Below, piece after piece: positions 12,125-23,642 of a DNA stretch of 64,000 nucleotides. The notes beneath the pieces are model-generated. The model made no database searches. It was not told where the DNA came from and saw only the letters and a list, made by a program, of their open reading frames with translations. Both the position numbers and the translations under genes were made by a program. The stretch's first letter is position 1. Each line of letters begins with the position of its first letter. The stretch comes from Vicia villosa (taxonomy: Eukaryota; Streptophyta; Magnoliopsida; Fabales; Fabaceae): the NCBI RefSeq assembly GCF_029867415.1, contig NC_081185.1:106681055-106745054 (forward strand). Direction: 5' to 3'.

Positions 12125-14961
12125 TGTAGCAACCTGCCTAAAAATTTAATGTTTAGAGAGTCGCCACCTATTCTGAAGGGCGAATAGGAAACCCTACGTA
12201 CATACGACATTCGGGGTAAGATACTATATTCAGGTCGAGGGAAGGTGTTAGGCACCCTCAACCCTTTCCTAAAGGCTAACACTTAAAGATAAAGGTTTAC
12301 GGCAAAACATAAAGAAAGATGACAGACAGTAAAATAGGGTTAGAGGCTAATTATTTGAACATGATTAGGGTTTGAAGGAAGGGGACTCGCCTTGTTGCCA
12401 AGTGCCTACGTATCTCCTTAGGGAGAATCAGAGTCAACGTAGTTCGGGCACAGGATTGTACGCCTTTAGAATTGATTATGAATGTATTTGAAATTGTTTG
12501 GAGGCTTTTTGAATGGCCTGTCGTAGTTTTTAGAAGCTGTGATTTGAAAATCGCAATTGAATGGATGAAAATCCGTAGTATCGTGGTTTAGTGCATTTTG
12601 AATGTTTGGGCGTACAACCCTGATTTTAATTTGTACTATTAACCGCAATGATCGATGGATTCGATCACCATAGTTAAAAGATTAGTAGTGGTATCGTTAC
12701 CAATTTTAACTGATGGATTCAATTATCACTGACAACGAATAGAAGTATTTTTTAGGAATCTTAATAATTTAATTTGTATCATTACCCCTCGTAATCGATT
12801 GATTCGATTAAAAATAATAATGATTAAAGGTGAGGAAAATAGGCTGATCATCGCAACCAATAAAAATGGTTGAAACCCTTTAGCCAAATAAGTTTATTTT
12901 AATTTATATTTGGATTTGATTAAATAAATTAATCGATTGCTAACCATTGCGACCAATATGTTTAGTCGGAACGAATAACAAATTAAATCCTAAAACTTTG
13001 GCCAAGTGGCTAGTGGGATTGGGCAAACCTTAATATCTTATATAGCCATTCTAGGGCTTTTTTGTAATTTATAATTAAGAATTAAAATTTAATTAAATCA
13101 ATTAAGTCGAATAATCGACATAATCGAGAAAATCCTAAATAATATATCTCTAATCCTAATTTTATAAATCAATTAAATTTATATTATTCAAATTCTAAAT
13201 TAAGTTAAATAGATTAAACATAATTTATATTTTAAACTAAACAATAAAAAATAAAAATAAAAATAAATACATGAAAAACCTGGTTGTGACTCTGTATTAC
13301 TGCTTGTTGATGGGGTACCATGGACATACAAATCTGGAGCGCTTGATTTTGCTTGCTGGAGATCCAACGGTCGCCGGTTGATGGTGCATCGTATGCAGTG
13401 TTGGTCCTGAGCACATGATCTTGCAAAGAAACATTTCAAAATATAAAGAGAAGGGTGAATCACCCAGGGATCGAACCCTCTCCAGCGCGCTGACTGCATA
13501 TTCCCCTTTCCACCAGGCCATTCGTTAATTGTTGATAATAACACCAGCGTAAAACATAATATATTGACACAAATAAATTCCAGAATTTAAATGAAAAATA
13601 AAACGCGCCCGCTACAGTACCATCTTCTTCCTTTGTATTTTCTGAAACACAAGACATTCACCCACGGTTTTCTACCGTGGCCGTAGGTTCATCTTCACCA
13701 ACCTGCAAATTAAACACCAATATGCACCATGGAATAGCCCAGATCGAATGCACGTGACCTCACGAACTCAATGGATATATTAATTGGACCTGTAATTACC
13801 TCTAACCTAAAATCCCTCTTTTGAGAGGTATGAACCCTAACAATGGTGTTTAGTTATTTCTAGCACAAAACTCTAATCAAAGCATTCAAACACGTTGTAT
13901 TCAGCATGAATAACAAGAATATGCAACCAAAATTATCTAATAGCGCACGAATTAACGGATTCGATTATAAACAAAGTGTGCAAACCGTGGCCTCTATGAG
14001 AGCGAATCTGAGTGTTCTAGAGAATGGTGACGGCCTGGAAAGCTTCAGATAATGTCGAAGAACCTTGCTGGATAGTTGGAATCGTTTGAATTTGTCCGCA
14101 ACTCCTCTCCCATGGCCTTCTTGATTTCACGGTTTTTTAAAACTCTGTCCAGTCCTCCTTTTGGCCGAAAACCATCCCCCTCTGTTTGCAATTGTTGTTT
14201 TCTTATATATCCTTGCTTTAGGTCAACAAATATGGCTTAAATCTTTCTATTTGAGAAGATTGAGATTTCCAGGAAATTGATTGAAACCTTTTGTATCAAG
14301 TTCTTCCCTTTTGGTCCAAATTGTGTCTTTCCAGCTTTAACTCTACGTTCTTTTACTAACCCTTTATTTTAATTGGTTTAAATCCCAATAAATCAAATAT
14401 GTGACATTTCCCCATTAATTTCATGATTTATTTTTCTTAATTTGAGTTTTAATAACCTAATAATAATAATATCTAATAGTAATAAATAAAATAATAGTAA
14501 TTAAAATACTAATATAGTATATTTTTATTTAACTAAAGGAAATCAGGTAAAAAAAATAATGATAGATAACAATAATTGAAACTGATAAATGTGATAATTA
14601 TATTAAAATTAATTAATAATAGTTAGTACTATTACTATTTAATAATACAAAATAACCAAACCAAATATTTATAATCAGACAATACTAATTAATAATAATA
14701 ATAGTTAAAAATGATTAAACCAAATATTGTAATTAATAGTCTAACAAAAAATCATAAGTTATATGATCAATTGTGAAACGGACTAAAAATCTCGAAGATG
14801 GTTGAGCCCAAACACCTTCTAACCTTAACCCTCATTTTAACTCAGGATATTCTATAAGAACGCAGGTTTGACAATAGGAATGTCAAACCCCATGATTCTT
14901 GATTTTGATCCTTGATGAATTAAAAGACCTAAATTGACCGGGCAAATTTTGGGGTATGACA
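12125..14961 (-). repeat. 5' LTR of element U
   Basis: This is the direct-repeat partner of 2905-5741, without a difference in the rows compared. It carries the same TATA-like motif (about 14203-14209) and the same tRNA-like block at 13438-13520 (B-box 13467-13477, A-box 13510-13520). The 5-bp duplication AACGG follows at 14962-14966. Confidence 0.93.
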
Positions 14962-14977
14962 AACGGCGCCAAAAACT

Positions 14978-16422
14978 TGATCGGAAAAATAGCAAGTGTA
15001 CTATTTTCACCGATGTAGTAATAATGGGTTTTACCCCAAGTATCGATCACGAGGATTGCGTAGGAAAGACAAATTATTGTAACCAGTCAATTAAACAAAA
15101 TAGCATATGGGGATTTTTCTTATATTAAAATAATAAAATTCAAATAAATAAGCTGAAAGTAAAGTTGAGCTTTTGTGTATAAATTTAGAGTAATGCCAAG
15201 GTAGGTGTATGATCAGCTTTATAATGACTCTGTAAAAAGATCTCTTCAACAAGTTCATATGATGCAACTATTCGTTCTTAAGGGTGTTTTCCTAAGTCCT
15301 TAGTGAAAACCTTTTGGTTTGCAATCCTAATGCCTAAGTCCTTAGAAACAAAGGTTTGTAAACCAAAGATGTAAATAATCAAGAATTGTTCAAATAACCT
15401 TACGGTATCCCTAGTCCTAGGTGATAACTATAAGATTTAATTGTTTAAAAACCTTAACAACCGTAGTCCTACAGATTGTTAACCGTGGATCAATCTTGTT
15501 TTGCCGACAAAGAAAGCATAAAAACATTAAACAATCAAATTGCAAAATACAAATACTTGATTAAAGAACAACGATATTCAGAGTCATTACAATTCAAATC
15601 AGGGACACCCCCTGGCATTGGGGGGTTTAGCCTCTCATAATATTCAAGAAACCAAAATCAAAAAGTTTAGACATTTACAAAGATTAGGAGAACTCGGATC
15701 TTCAATGGTGTCCACCGTTGAATCTCTTCGTCTTCCAACACCTTGATGAAGCTATCTTTCTCTGCTCTGGAATTCTATCGTACGATCAAAAGTCTCTTCT
15801 CCTTGTCTCTCAATCCTCTTTTAATCCCTCTAGGTTTTCAGATCTCAGCCGGAATACCCAAATTGCCCCCGGAACTTTAAAATTGTGAAAACATAGAAAA
15901 TCAGAAATTCTGTCCGCACAGGCTGACACGGCCGTGTCACTTGACACGGGCTGACCGTGTCAGCTTCTGCCACTTTTGGGGAGAATTCTTCAGCAGGTCG
16001 GACACGGCCGTGTCACTTGACACGGTCTGACCGTGTCCGACCCTGCCTCTTTTGGCTTTGACTTCAACATCAAAGTTGTAGCCCTTTTCGTTAGCGAAAT
16101 TTTGCCACCGGAACCGCGTCATTCCGAGTTACGAAGCTCCAGTTATGATCAAAATACTACACGCCTGTCACGATTTTCAGCTTCTGTTACACCAACACTT
16201 GTGCAATTTCCCTCTGATCCAGAATTAACCTACAACCACCAAGTAGAGAGATCAAAAGCACCTAATAGACAAAGATAAATGGCACAAAAACAAAATGCAC
16301 ACAAAATAACTAGAATTAGATGAATCAAAGAAAAACACTTAAAAACAACCACAAAGTGTTACCAAGTATGGCGATCTTATGCCAAATTTATGACGAAATT
16401 AAGTAGAAATGGTGACCGATCA
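14978..16422 (-). repeat. 5' LTR of the Athila-type element
   Basis: On the minus strand it starts TGATCGG (16422 downward) and ends CCGATCA (14978), a 7-bp terminal inverted repeat. It lies seven bases from the primer site, giving an LTR of about 1,445 bp. Within it a block with the core GACACGGCCGTGTC occurs twice, at 15925 and 16001 (76-bp spacing). Small frames in the region are shadows. Confidence 0.78.
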
Positions 16423-17089
16423 ACAAACTTCACCCAATCTTTATACATCATCAATCAACAACAATTCCATCAATATCAAAGAATTCATCACATAATCATC
16501 ATTAAACATTCAAAATCCAATATACACCCAAAAACCCCAATTTTCACACAAAATAAGAACATACAATCATATAACATAACTCTACCATAACCCATCATCA
16601 TATAATACCTTATAGTGTTAGAACCCCACCCTTACCTTTTTCGAAAACCTCAACCTTAGCAATGGAAATTCTCATTCTCTTGAGCCCTAGCCTCCTCTTC
16701 TCTCTTTCTCTAAGTTCACAATCGTAACAAATGTGTTCTCTCTCTTGTTTTCCCAATATTAACCTTTGGACCCCTAATATGATAATCTCATCTTACCTTC
16801 CTTATTTTTATTATTTAATTACATAAACTATAATATTAATTCTAATATTATGATTTAAATAATACTAATAAAATAACCTTCTCTTTTCACCCTTATGTTT
16901 CTACACTTTTAGTCATACACCCCTAACACCTTAATTTCTTTGTTTTCTAAGGTAACTACATCTCATCAAGTGCGTAACAAAATATCAAAACACCACAATT
17001 ATTCATAAACACCTATAATCACTTAGATTTCACACTAAATCAATTAAATAACTAATTAAATAATAATTTTAGATGTTTGGGGCGTTACA
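16423..17089 (-). repeat. LTR-like block beginning TGTAACGCCCC on the minus strand
   Basis: The right border 17089 reads TGTAACGCCCCAAACATC on the minus strand, a start typical of plant Ty3/chromovirus LTRs. The sequence is AT-rich without genes and ends abruptly at the Athila LTR, suggesting the Athila element inserted into it. The other half would lie beyond the left edge of the window, so this cannot be confirmed here. Confidence 0.45.
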
Positions 17090-18415
17090 TTGAGTATGCT
17101 GCAAGATTCCTCCATAGATGACTATTGAAGTGCCTACTCCGCATAAAGCTACTGAGGCACCTGCTAAAGATGATTTTGAGGTTATTCCTCCTGTTGACAT
17201 AGAGGTCACTGCTGCGGCTTCGACAGACCCATCTATACACATGTATGAAGGTTTTCCTAGTAGGCCCAATGACTGTTTTGTGCTGACTAGATATACGAAT
17301 CATGTGACATTCAGATTATGGCAGGAAGAGGTATGCATATGATATCCCAATGATATGACTTTATTTCTTATTAATACTTTGAAATTAACGGATGCTTATT
17401 TACTTTGTTTGTTACAAGACCGTAAGGTGCCCGATTTTGTGATGCCATAGAAAGTGAAGGCAATTGTTGAGGATTACAGTATCCTCAACTGGTGGATTGT
17501 TCGGTGACCATGCTCCACGGTCAACTATTGACAGCCTTTATTAAGCGATGGCACAAGGAGACATCTTCCTTCCATCTTCCATTTGGTGAGATGACGATTA
17601 TATTAGATGATGTCTCCTCTTTATTCCATATTCTACTGGCAGGTAAATTCTTCACTACTCATATCATTAGTCAGGAGACCACGCATATGATTATTGTACA
17701 ACACTTGGGGGGTAGCTGAGGAGCAGGTGATAGAGGGGTTTACGTATATGAGGGGTGCTCACTTTAACCTATCATAGCTGCAGGATAGGTATGACGATCT
17801 AGTGCATCAAGGTATATATAAGGAAACCGCTAGAGTATACATGCTACATCTTGTAGTATGTACTATTTTAGCAGATGAGCCTCATGTATATATCAATGTG
17901 AAGTACATGTGGTTGTTTACTCGCCTCTTCTATATGACGTGCTTAAAGAGGTGATTATTTTTTAGACCAAGCAGCTTGCCGGTTATATGAGTCTATTTCA
18001 AGTATAAAAAATTATTATTTCTTATTAGTTTTGTTCTTTTTGCTGGTTATATGATTCTAAGTTATTGTGCAGTATTGGATATACGAGCATTTCCCAACCA
18101 TTTGTGACAGGCGGGTTATACCTACTACTACAAGGGCCGCACAAAGCAAGAGATGAAAGGGAAAACATGCATATCTAGGAGGTGTTGCAGAGTACAAGAG
18201 GAGGATTGATGGACTTATTTTAGATGAAGTCATATGAACACCCTACACAGACCATATAGTGCATCATGAGTTCGCTAACACTTCATTGTTTTTTGGTTAT
18301 CTACGATGGGAGACCTTAGTGGCTAGACACTTACTAAAGAGGTGTTTGTGCCAGTTTAGACATGTCTAGAACATCCCATGACCAATCATTGCTATTCCAT
18401 CCGAGGGTATTGATA

Positions 18416-19716
18416 GTTAATTTTGTGTAGTGTGTAATTGCAAAGCTTCTCAAGCATATTATGGTTTTGATGAAGACAATGTGGACATCAAGCTTTCATA
18501 AAGGATGTGCAAAAAGTATTTCAAGTCTTAAGCAAAAACACATCATTCCAAAGTCTTGAAGAAATTATGAAGATTCAAGAATCGAGCTAAAGCGTCAAAG
18601 GTATAAACAATACTCACTTTGACATATAATTGTTCACAAATATATTTCCATGCATATCATAAACATACTACAAGTTTCATACCTTAATATTTTCTTTAAA
18701 ACCTTTTTCATATGTAAAATCTCAAAATAAGGTTTTAGGAACCGGGTTGTCCCTATGGGGGAACCGGTTCCCAGCATTCTGCATTTTCTTCAATTCTGTG
18801 TTTTACTACTAGGAACCGGGTTGTCCCTAGGTGAGAACCGGTTTCTCAGTTCAAAATTCAAATTTTTCTGCTGTAACGTTCAGCAGGAACCGGGTTGTCC
18901 CAGGTAGGAACCGGTTCCTACTGAACCAGTGTGTTTTTCCATTGCATGATTTCATTCAAACGAAATTATTTTCTTACCACTTGATCATTGCATTGTTTCA
19001 TGGAAAAATAACCTTTCAAAGAGGTGTTTAACACATTATATATACTACATCTTTCATAATCATTAAATACCTTCTTCATTAACAATTCATAAATTTCATA
19101 ATCTTCATCTTTCAATATTTCCAAGTGTTCATCAAATCCTTATTTTCAAGTGAAACTTTCTATACACATTTTCATTGAGAATTCATTCAAAGTTTCATGC
19201 ATACATTGTGAACACTTATATTCATTTTGAGAATTGTTTATTTGAAGAAGAAGATCAATCCAAGATTGATATTGCTATACAAACTTCATCCAAAAACTCT
19301 TGTAAAAATTCAAAGAATATTGTTTCCTTACTATCCAGGATTGTTGGAAGTAAGTGGTGTGTTTGAAGAGGATTGTTCTTCATCCACATTAGTGTTGATT
19401 GATCTTAAAGGTGTTAAGAACCTTTGATCACCCTATAGGTTAGATAGTAGGCATAGGCTTGTATAATCATTCTAACTATAGTGAAATCTCTTTCGTGTTT
19501 GAAAGGGGACTGGAGTACTCTCGGATTGTGAGGGGAACCAGTATATATCGTTGTGTTCTTTATCTTTCCGCTTTTACCGCTTTCATCACCATTACCAAGA
19601 AAAAGATAAAAACCATCAAAAGCCTTCAAACACTTAACCAAAAATTTAGTAAAGACATTCTCATAAAAACCGATTAATTTTTGAAAACCTAATTCACCAC
19701 CCCTCTTAGGCATATC
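18416..19716 (+). mobile_element. Solo LTR-like insertion in the PMD pseudogene
   Basis: A 1.3-kb insert is flanked by TGATA (18411-18415 and 19717-19721), and the interrupted PMD frame continues correctly when one TGATA copy is kept. The 3' end (CCTAATTCACCACCCCTCTTAG) and a GTTTTGATGAAGACAATG motif near the start resemble SIRE/Maximus Ty1/copia LTRs. The ends are GTTAAT...CATATC and not TG...CA, so either they have mutated or the exact borders differ by a few bases. Confidence 0.6.
18738..18935. repeat. 74-bp tandem repeat, three copies
   Basis: The core GGAACCGGGTTGTCCC starts at 18738, 18812 and 18886. Each copy also has a second GAACCGGTT core, so every unit carries paired palindromic CCGG motifs. 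It lies inside the solo LTR-like insertion. Confidence 0.9.
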
Positions 19717-20021
19717 TGATACTTACATAGTGGAGGTTCAGTTTCTTGCAGAGTGTGTGGATGGATATTTGGAGTGGTACCTTACTCTATCACACCTTCA
19801 CATCATCCCACCTATTTAGACATTATTTTTATTTTTATGTATTATTTGTATGATTATTCAAACATTTGCACAAAACTGTTTATTAGATAACATTTTGGCA
19901 CTTCCATTGATGCATGATGAACATAACTTCAAATTTGACAAATGGTTACATAAATTAGACAGACGATTACATAACTTAAGAAAATAATAATAAATAAGAA
20001 AACATAAACACTTCCAGATGA

Positions 20022-20354
20022 TTATGGATATTTTAACATCTTGATTATGTGGTCAACAAATCTATAAATTGTCGCGTCAAACTTGATCGGTCCCTTAGTT
20101 AGCCTACGATGATATGATCTCTACATAACTTTCAAATCTTCATCATTCTTCAACTCAATAAGGATGTATTTCGTCCTTCCATCAGTATCAATCCAATCTT
20201 CATAAAAATCGATCTTACTAACCTTTTTGTTCTTAGTGTCTGGCAACATATCATTCAATTTGGATCTCAGAAGGTCGAGACATGCGGTGTTCTCGGGGAG
20301 GCAAAACTCTACAGGAGGTTTCACCCCGTTGAAATACGTTTTTGCCTTAAACAA
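20022..20354 (-). pseudogene. Small gene of unknown function with one premature stop
   Basis: Seen: the minus-strand ATG at 20354 opens a frame of 77 codons (with YFNGVKPPVEFCLPEN near the start) that meets TAG at 20121-20123. The same frame then continues with protein-like sequence to a TAA at 20022-20024, so the full product would be 110 residues. The stop looks like a tryptophan codon TGG changed to TAG. I do not recognise a characterised family. I have an impression of similar short proteins next to legume transposons. No signal peptide or membrane segment is seen. It lies convergent to the PMD pseudogene, and both could be passengers of one decayed transposon. Confidence 0.5.
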
Positions 20355-21422
20355 AAACTAAGGCGGAATTGTAAGATGTTTTTCTCAACAACACATGATC
20401 TCTATTTATACAACTTTGAATTTATTCTAGACCATACAAAACGGTCGATGCAATCACAACCGTACAAAAGCGTTGTGAAAATCTCAAACTTTCGATTTTA
20501 ACTCTTTTAAAACTACCGGATTTTTCACTCATGAACGAAAAATCAAGTAAGTTACGAATGTTTTCAAAATTCCGGTATTAGGCAAACTACCAAATTTTTT
20601 ATATTAAACAAAAAATCTACTAAACATAAGAACTTTTAAAAAAAAATCGATAATTTCCTCAACATACTGGATTTTTTTTTAAAAGTCCAATACTCCATAT
20701 TTTTGTCATGTACCGGATTTTTTAATTTGTTCTACCAATTATTTTGTCCGGATTTTTTTGATTAAATTTACACAAGGGCAACATGGGTATTATATAAATA
20801 TGTGGGGGTGTCAGGTGTAATCGGGAGTGTGTGTTAGGATAAAATCTCTATATCGTGGTATTTATAATCCCCAGGCCTGAACCCCAATCTTCTTAAAATA
20901 CAACAACCTCTCTAGAAATGAGCATATGATTCCATGAAATCTAGGAAGTGCAGTTAACTCCCACGATCTTACGCACGATCGCGTGTTATGGACGAAGGCA
21001 ATAGGAATCCAGACGACATATTCAGAGAAGGAGTGTTCGAACTAATATATGGACGACTTGGAATTAACGATGAGCGAAACATATGCCTTTCTCCAACCCC
21101 GCATCTCTTTCAATTACATCACTGCATAAGTCGAGCTTATTTCATTCATTGCTGATTTATTTTGTGGTAATAGGATTAAGCGCCAATTAAATCGCTAGTT
21201 AGCCCTCACTAAAACATCACTCATATTATACACTTTTGGGTTCTTGTTTTATTTTAAATAACTAAAAAATTAACTGGAGGGGAGGCTGTCCCATAGAAGA
21301 ACGGATGATGTATATATAACATTTATACTTACTTAATTTGTTTTTACACATTCAGCACCAGAATTTTTCTTAGTATGATTGGAGACATGATGAAGAAGGA
21401 GTAAACATTATGTTCCTCTCTA
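20355..21422. other. Intergenic stretch with no gene
   Basis: AT-rich sequence with scattered ACCGGATTTTT-like motifs (20515-20760). No open frame with family resemblance. The interval 19818-20021 between the PMD remnant and the small pseudogene is likewise empty. Confidence 0.5.
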
Positions 21423-22160
21423 TCAATCGTGATATGCTACAACCCTAGTAGGAGTAGAGGTAATTGAACTTGAGAAAGTGAAATCAGAATTTTGACCAAA
21501 TGAACTTTTACAATAAGCAATAGCTCCTTGAATAGAATTATCTTTAGAAAATCCTTCATGAGTTGGTGTGCTGTTACATGAAGTTAAAGTATCTTCTGTT
21601 CTTCTTTTTGATCTTCTTCTGCTCATTGCTATACCATTGAATACACCTTTGAATGCTCCCAAATCCATATCCATCATTTTTTTACTCTTTCTCAAAGAGG
21701 CACTTATGCTATTCTCCTCATAACAGTGAAAAAAGGTTATGAACTTTTTGCTTGAGTTGGTTCGGCAGTTTTGTGTTGGTTTCATGAGTGATGCAATGAA
21801 TGATCCGATTTTTATACGTCGAAACTTGATCAGCAGTTTCATCATAAACCCATTTGCTGTTGTTGGTCTTGTCAAGCTTGGTTGAGGACTTTTCCCAGTC
21901 ACTGAAACTCCAATTTCAGCAGCACTATCAGTATCAACACTTATACTCTCTTTTTGAAGGGAAACAGAAATGGTTGATGAAATCGAAATGCGCAGTTCGC
22001 AATCACACTCTTCCATGTGTTCTAGTTCTACATCATCATGTTCATGCATGCAACTATTCTTGTTGTCACCATCATTGTGAACTGTGGTGCTAACTTCAGC
22101 AGGATCGAGTTCTATTTCGATGTATGGACCATCCTCATCAGGTGGAAATACTAAAGACAT
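21423..22160 (-). CDS. Membrane-associated kinase regulator-like protein (MAKR/BKI1 type)
   Basis: Seen: a single uninterrupted frame of 245 codons. I place the start at the ATG 22160-22158, because the five codons before it can only be reached from a TTG. The N-terminus has an acidic YIEIELDPAE motif (residues about 13-22). A basic stretch around residues 195-205 (RRRSKRR) could bind membrane phospholipids, and the C-terminal region carries SIQGAIAYCKSSFGQNSDF. This acidic N-terminus, serine-rich middle and C-terminal IQ-AIAYCK motif layout is that of plant MAKR/BKI1 proteins, which sit at the plasma membrane and restrain receptor kinases until phosphorylated. No transmembrane segment is present. 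A TATA-like run lies about 25-40 bases upstream, unusually close to this start. It is intact and has host-gene-like composition. The family assignment is from motif resemblance only. Confidence 0.68.
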   Translation of the reverse strand: MSLVFPPDEDGPYIEIELDPAEVSTTVHNDGDNKNSCMHEHDDVELEHMEECDCELRISISSTISVSLQKESISVDTDSAAEIGVSVTGKSPQPSLTRPTTANGFMMKLLIKFRRIKIGSFIASLMKPTQNCRTNSSKKFITFFHCYEENSISASLRKSKKMMDMDLGAFKGVFNGIAMSRRRSKRRTEDTLTSCNSTPTHEGFSKDNSIQGAIAYCKSSFGQNSDFTFSSSITSTPTRVVAYHD

Positions 22161-22403
22161 TTTTAGATTGTACAAGAATGCAACATGTCTTTATATTATA
22201 TAACCACACGAGTTCTTGAGTAACTAAGTTGAATAATATATTTGGAGCATCCCTAGAATTCAGAATGAGTCAATAACTATATACAAGATTGCACTCATCA
22301 TGCAGGGGACACAAAGGTTATATAAAGAACCTTAAATAGAATGTGTCTTTGGTTTATATATATGAAAATGAACTATAGAGTCACGGAGTTTACTGATTTT
22401 TAG

Positions 22404-22753
22404 GTATTTGTTTCACAAAGAGGCAAAGATCTCCTCAAGTTATGGTCCTCTTAAAGATGCCAAAAGATATAGATGAATAAAACAAAAGGATAAAAGTAGA
22501 ATATTACAAAAATAAAGGTTTAGGGACACTTCAAATTGAATAAGAAAGTAAAGGATCTAATAGAAAAGAAACATGTGGTCTTCATTTGAAGCCAAATATG
22601 GAAGAGAATCTGCCCCTTGTCTTAAGATCATCAATATTTAATTTCCTAATATTGTGAATAAGGCAAAAAGGAAATAGAGGATTAATCTAATAATGCTTAG
22701 GGTATATTTTGAAAATAATGGAATGAAACTATTTGGATGAGGTCATAATGTTG
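22404..22753 (+). repeat. Dispersed repeat, copy A (partner at 52573-52949)
   Basis: Shares long matches with 52573-52949 in the same orientation, for example AAAGTAAAGGATCTAATAG and GGAATGAAACTATTTG, with small indels. It lies just upstream of the kinase-regulator-like gene. It has no coding potential, and the borders are approximate. Confidence 0.8.
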
Positions 22754-23150
22754 ATACATATATTCCTAATAGCACATCATGTGATTCATTTAGAGGGTGA
22801 ATATTATCGATAGTCAATTTACTTAGACTAATGGTATGAAAGATAATGCCAGCACTTCTCAGAGACTTGATAGGGCCATTTGCATCACTAATTAGATTTA
22901 ATTTTTAGAAGACTATATATTGATACACTCTTCCTAAATCTTATCAAGATCACCATCTATTATGAGATAAGAGTTCATCAATGTGAACACCAAAAGAGTG
23001 AAGGCAATAATAATTTCTCATTCAATTGAATGGTAGAGAGTTACAATATAGTGCATCACATGTATTATAAAAAAATTTGTAGTGTAATTAACTATCTAGT
23101 AATCATCTAACTAACTACTAACTAACTTTCCATTATATATAGATATCCCC
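22754..23150. other. Non-coding stretch, probably the 3' LTR area of the copia fragment
   Basis: It follows the minus-strand copia RNase H and a purine tract (AACTTGAGGGGGA on the minus strand near 23155), so a 3' LTR is expected here. A second LTR copy is not present in the window for comparison, so borders are unknown. Confidence 0.35.
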
Positions 23151-23154
23151 CTCA

Positions 23155-23607
23155 AGTTGATACTTGATAAATTTAGATCAAATTCAACTTGGACATGAGA
23201 AAAGAGAATGGTTGTGGCAAAAGGGATTTGGTAAAGAAGTCAACAAGTTGACTTTTGTGATAGGAAGAAGCTTCATGATGTCGGCTTGAAATTCCCTTAC
23301 AATGTGGAATTCGATTTCCAGATGTTTGGTTCTTTCATGAAACACGGGGTTTGCAGCAATATGCAAAACACTCTGATTATCACAGTCGAGAGCCGGAGGT
23401 TTAACACAAGTGACTTAGAGATCAAGCAAGAGTAGGGGTGGGAATAGGCTAAGCCGGCTAACAGGGGCCTACGACATAGCCTACATAGGCCCAGGTCAGG
23501 CTAGACTTTTTTTCAAATAGAAAAGGCCTAGGCTTTTCTAAAAGTCTATTTAGCTAAAAAGGCTAGGCCACAGGCCATACAAAAAGCCTTTTAAGCCTAG
23601 TAGGATG

Positions 23608-23642
<35 letters not shown>

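Larger units (their letters stand above)
2905..14961 (-). mobile_element. Ogre-like non-autonomous LTR retrotransposon (element U), full length
   Basis: Seen: direct repeats 2905-5741 and 12125-14961 (2,837 bp each) flank a 6,383-bp interior. The whole is bordered by the 5-bp target duplication AACGG (2900-2904 and 14962-14966). On the minus strand the LTR runs TGTCATACCCC...GGTTGCTACA. The 5' LTR is followed by a tRNA-Arg-type primer site (12105-12122), and the 3' LTR is preceded by a purine tract (5742-5754). The interior has no frame above about 135 codons in the sense direction with a recognisable gag, protease, RT, RNase H or integrase motif, so it must rely on enzymes from a related element. 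The two LTRs appear identical over all rows compared, implying a very recent insertion. The four tandem arrays at 6380-8290 lie next to the 3' LTR, as reported for Ogre 3' untranslated regions. Confidence 0.9.
1..16422 (-). mobile_element. Athila-type Ty3/gypsy retrotransposon, 5' part, split by a younger element
   Basis: Seen: on the minus strand this runs from a 5' LTR (14978-16422) through a primer binding site into a gag-protease region (2749-141), and continues past the left edge of the window, so the reverse transcriptase part and 3' LTR are not visible. The gag sequence, the tRNA-Asp-like primer site and the large spacing fit the Athila lineage. The element is interrupted between 2904 and 14962 by a 12-kb Ogre-like insertion. 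The stretch 1-140 lies after the protease frame and holds a GC-rich block around 80-125 common to this lineage, with no frame I can assign. Inferred non-functional: two stop codons and one frameshift lie in gag-pro. Confidence 0.85.
17099..19817 (+). pseudogene. Plant mobile domain (PMD, MAIN-like) gene, decayed and interrupted
   Basis: Seen: plus-strand fragments match the PMD family. The most telling is 17492-17719 with LLTAFIKRWHKETSSFHLPF then GEMTIILDDVSSLFHI; further PMD-like stretches lie around 17118-17333 (upstream segment), 17720-17950 and 18070-18410. A GT...AG intron is plausible after 17333. Several stops and frame changes break it. The reading frame is cut at 18415 by a solo LTR and resumes exactly after 19721 (VEVQFLAECVDGYLEWYL), ending near 19817. 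PMD proteins occur both as host silencing-related factors and as passengers of transposons; which source applies here cannot be told. Confidence 0.75.
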
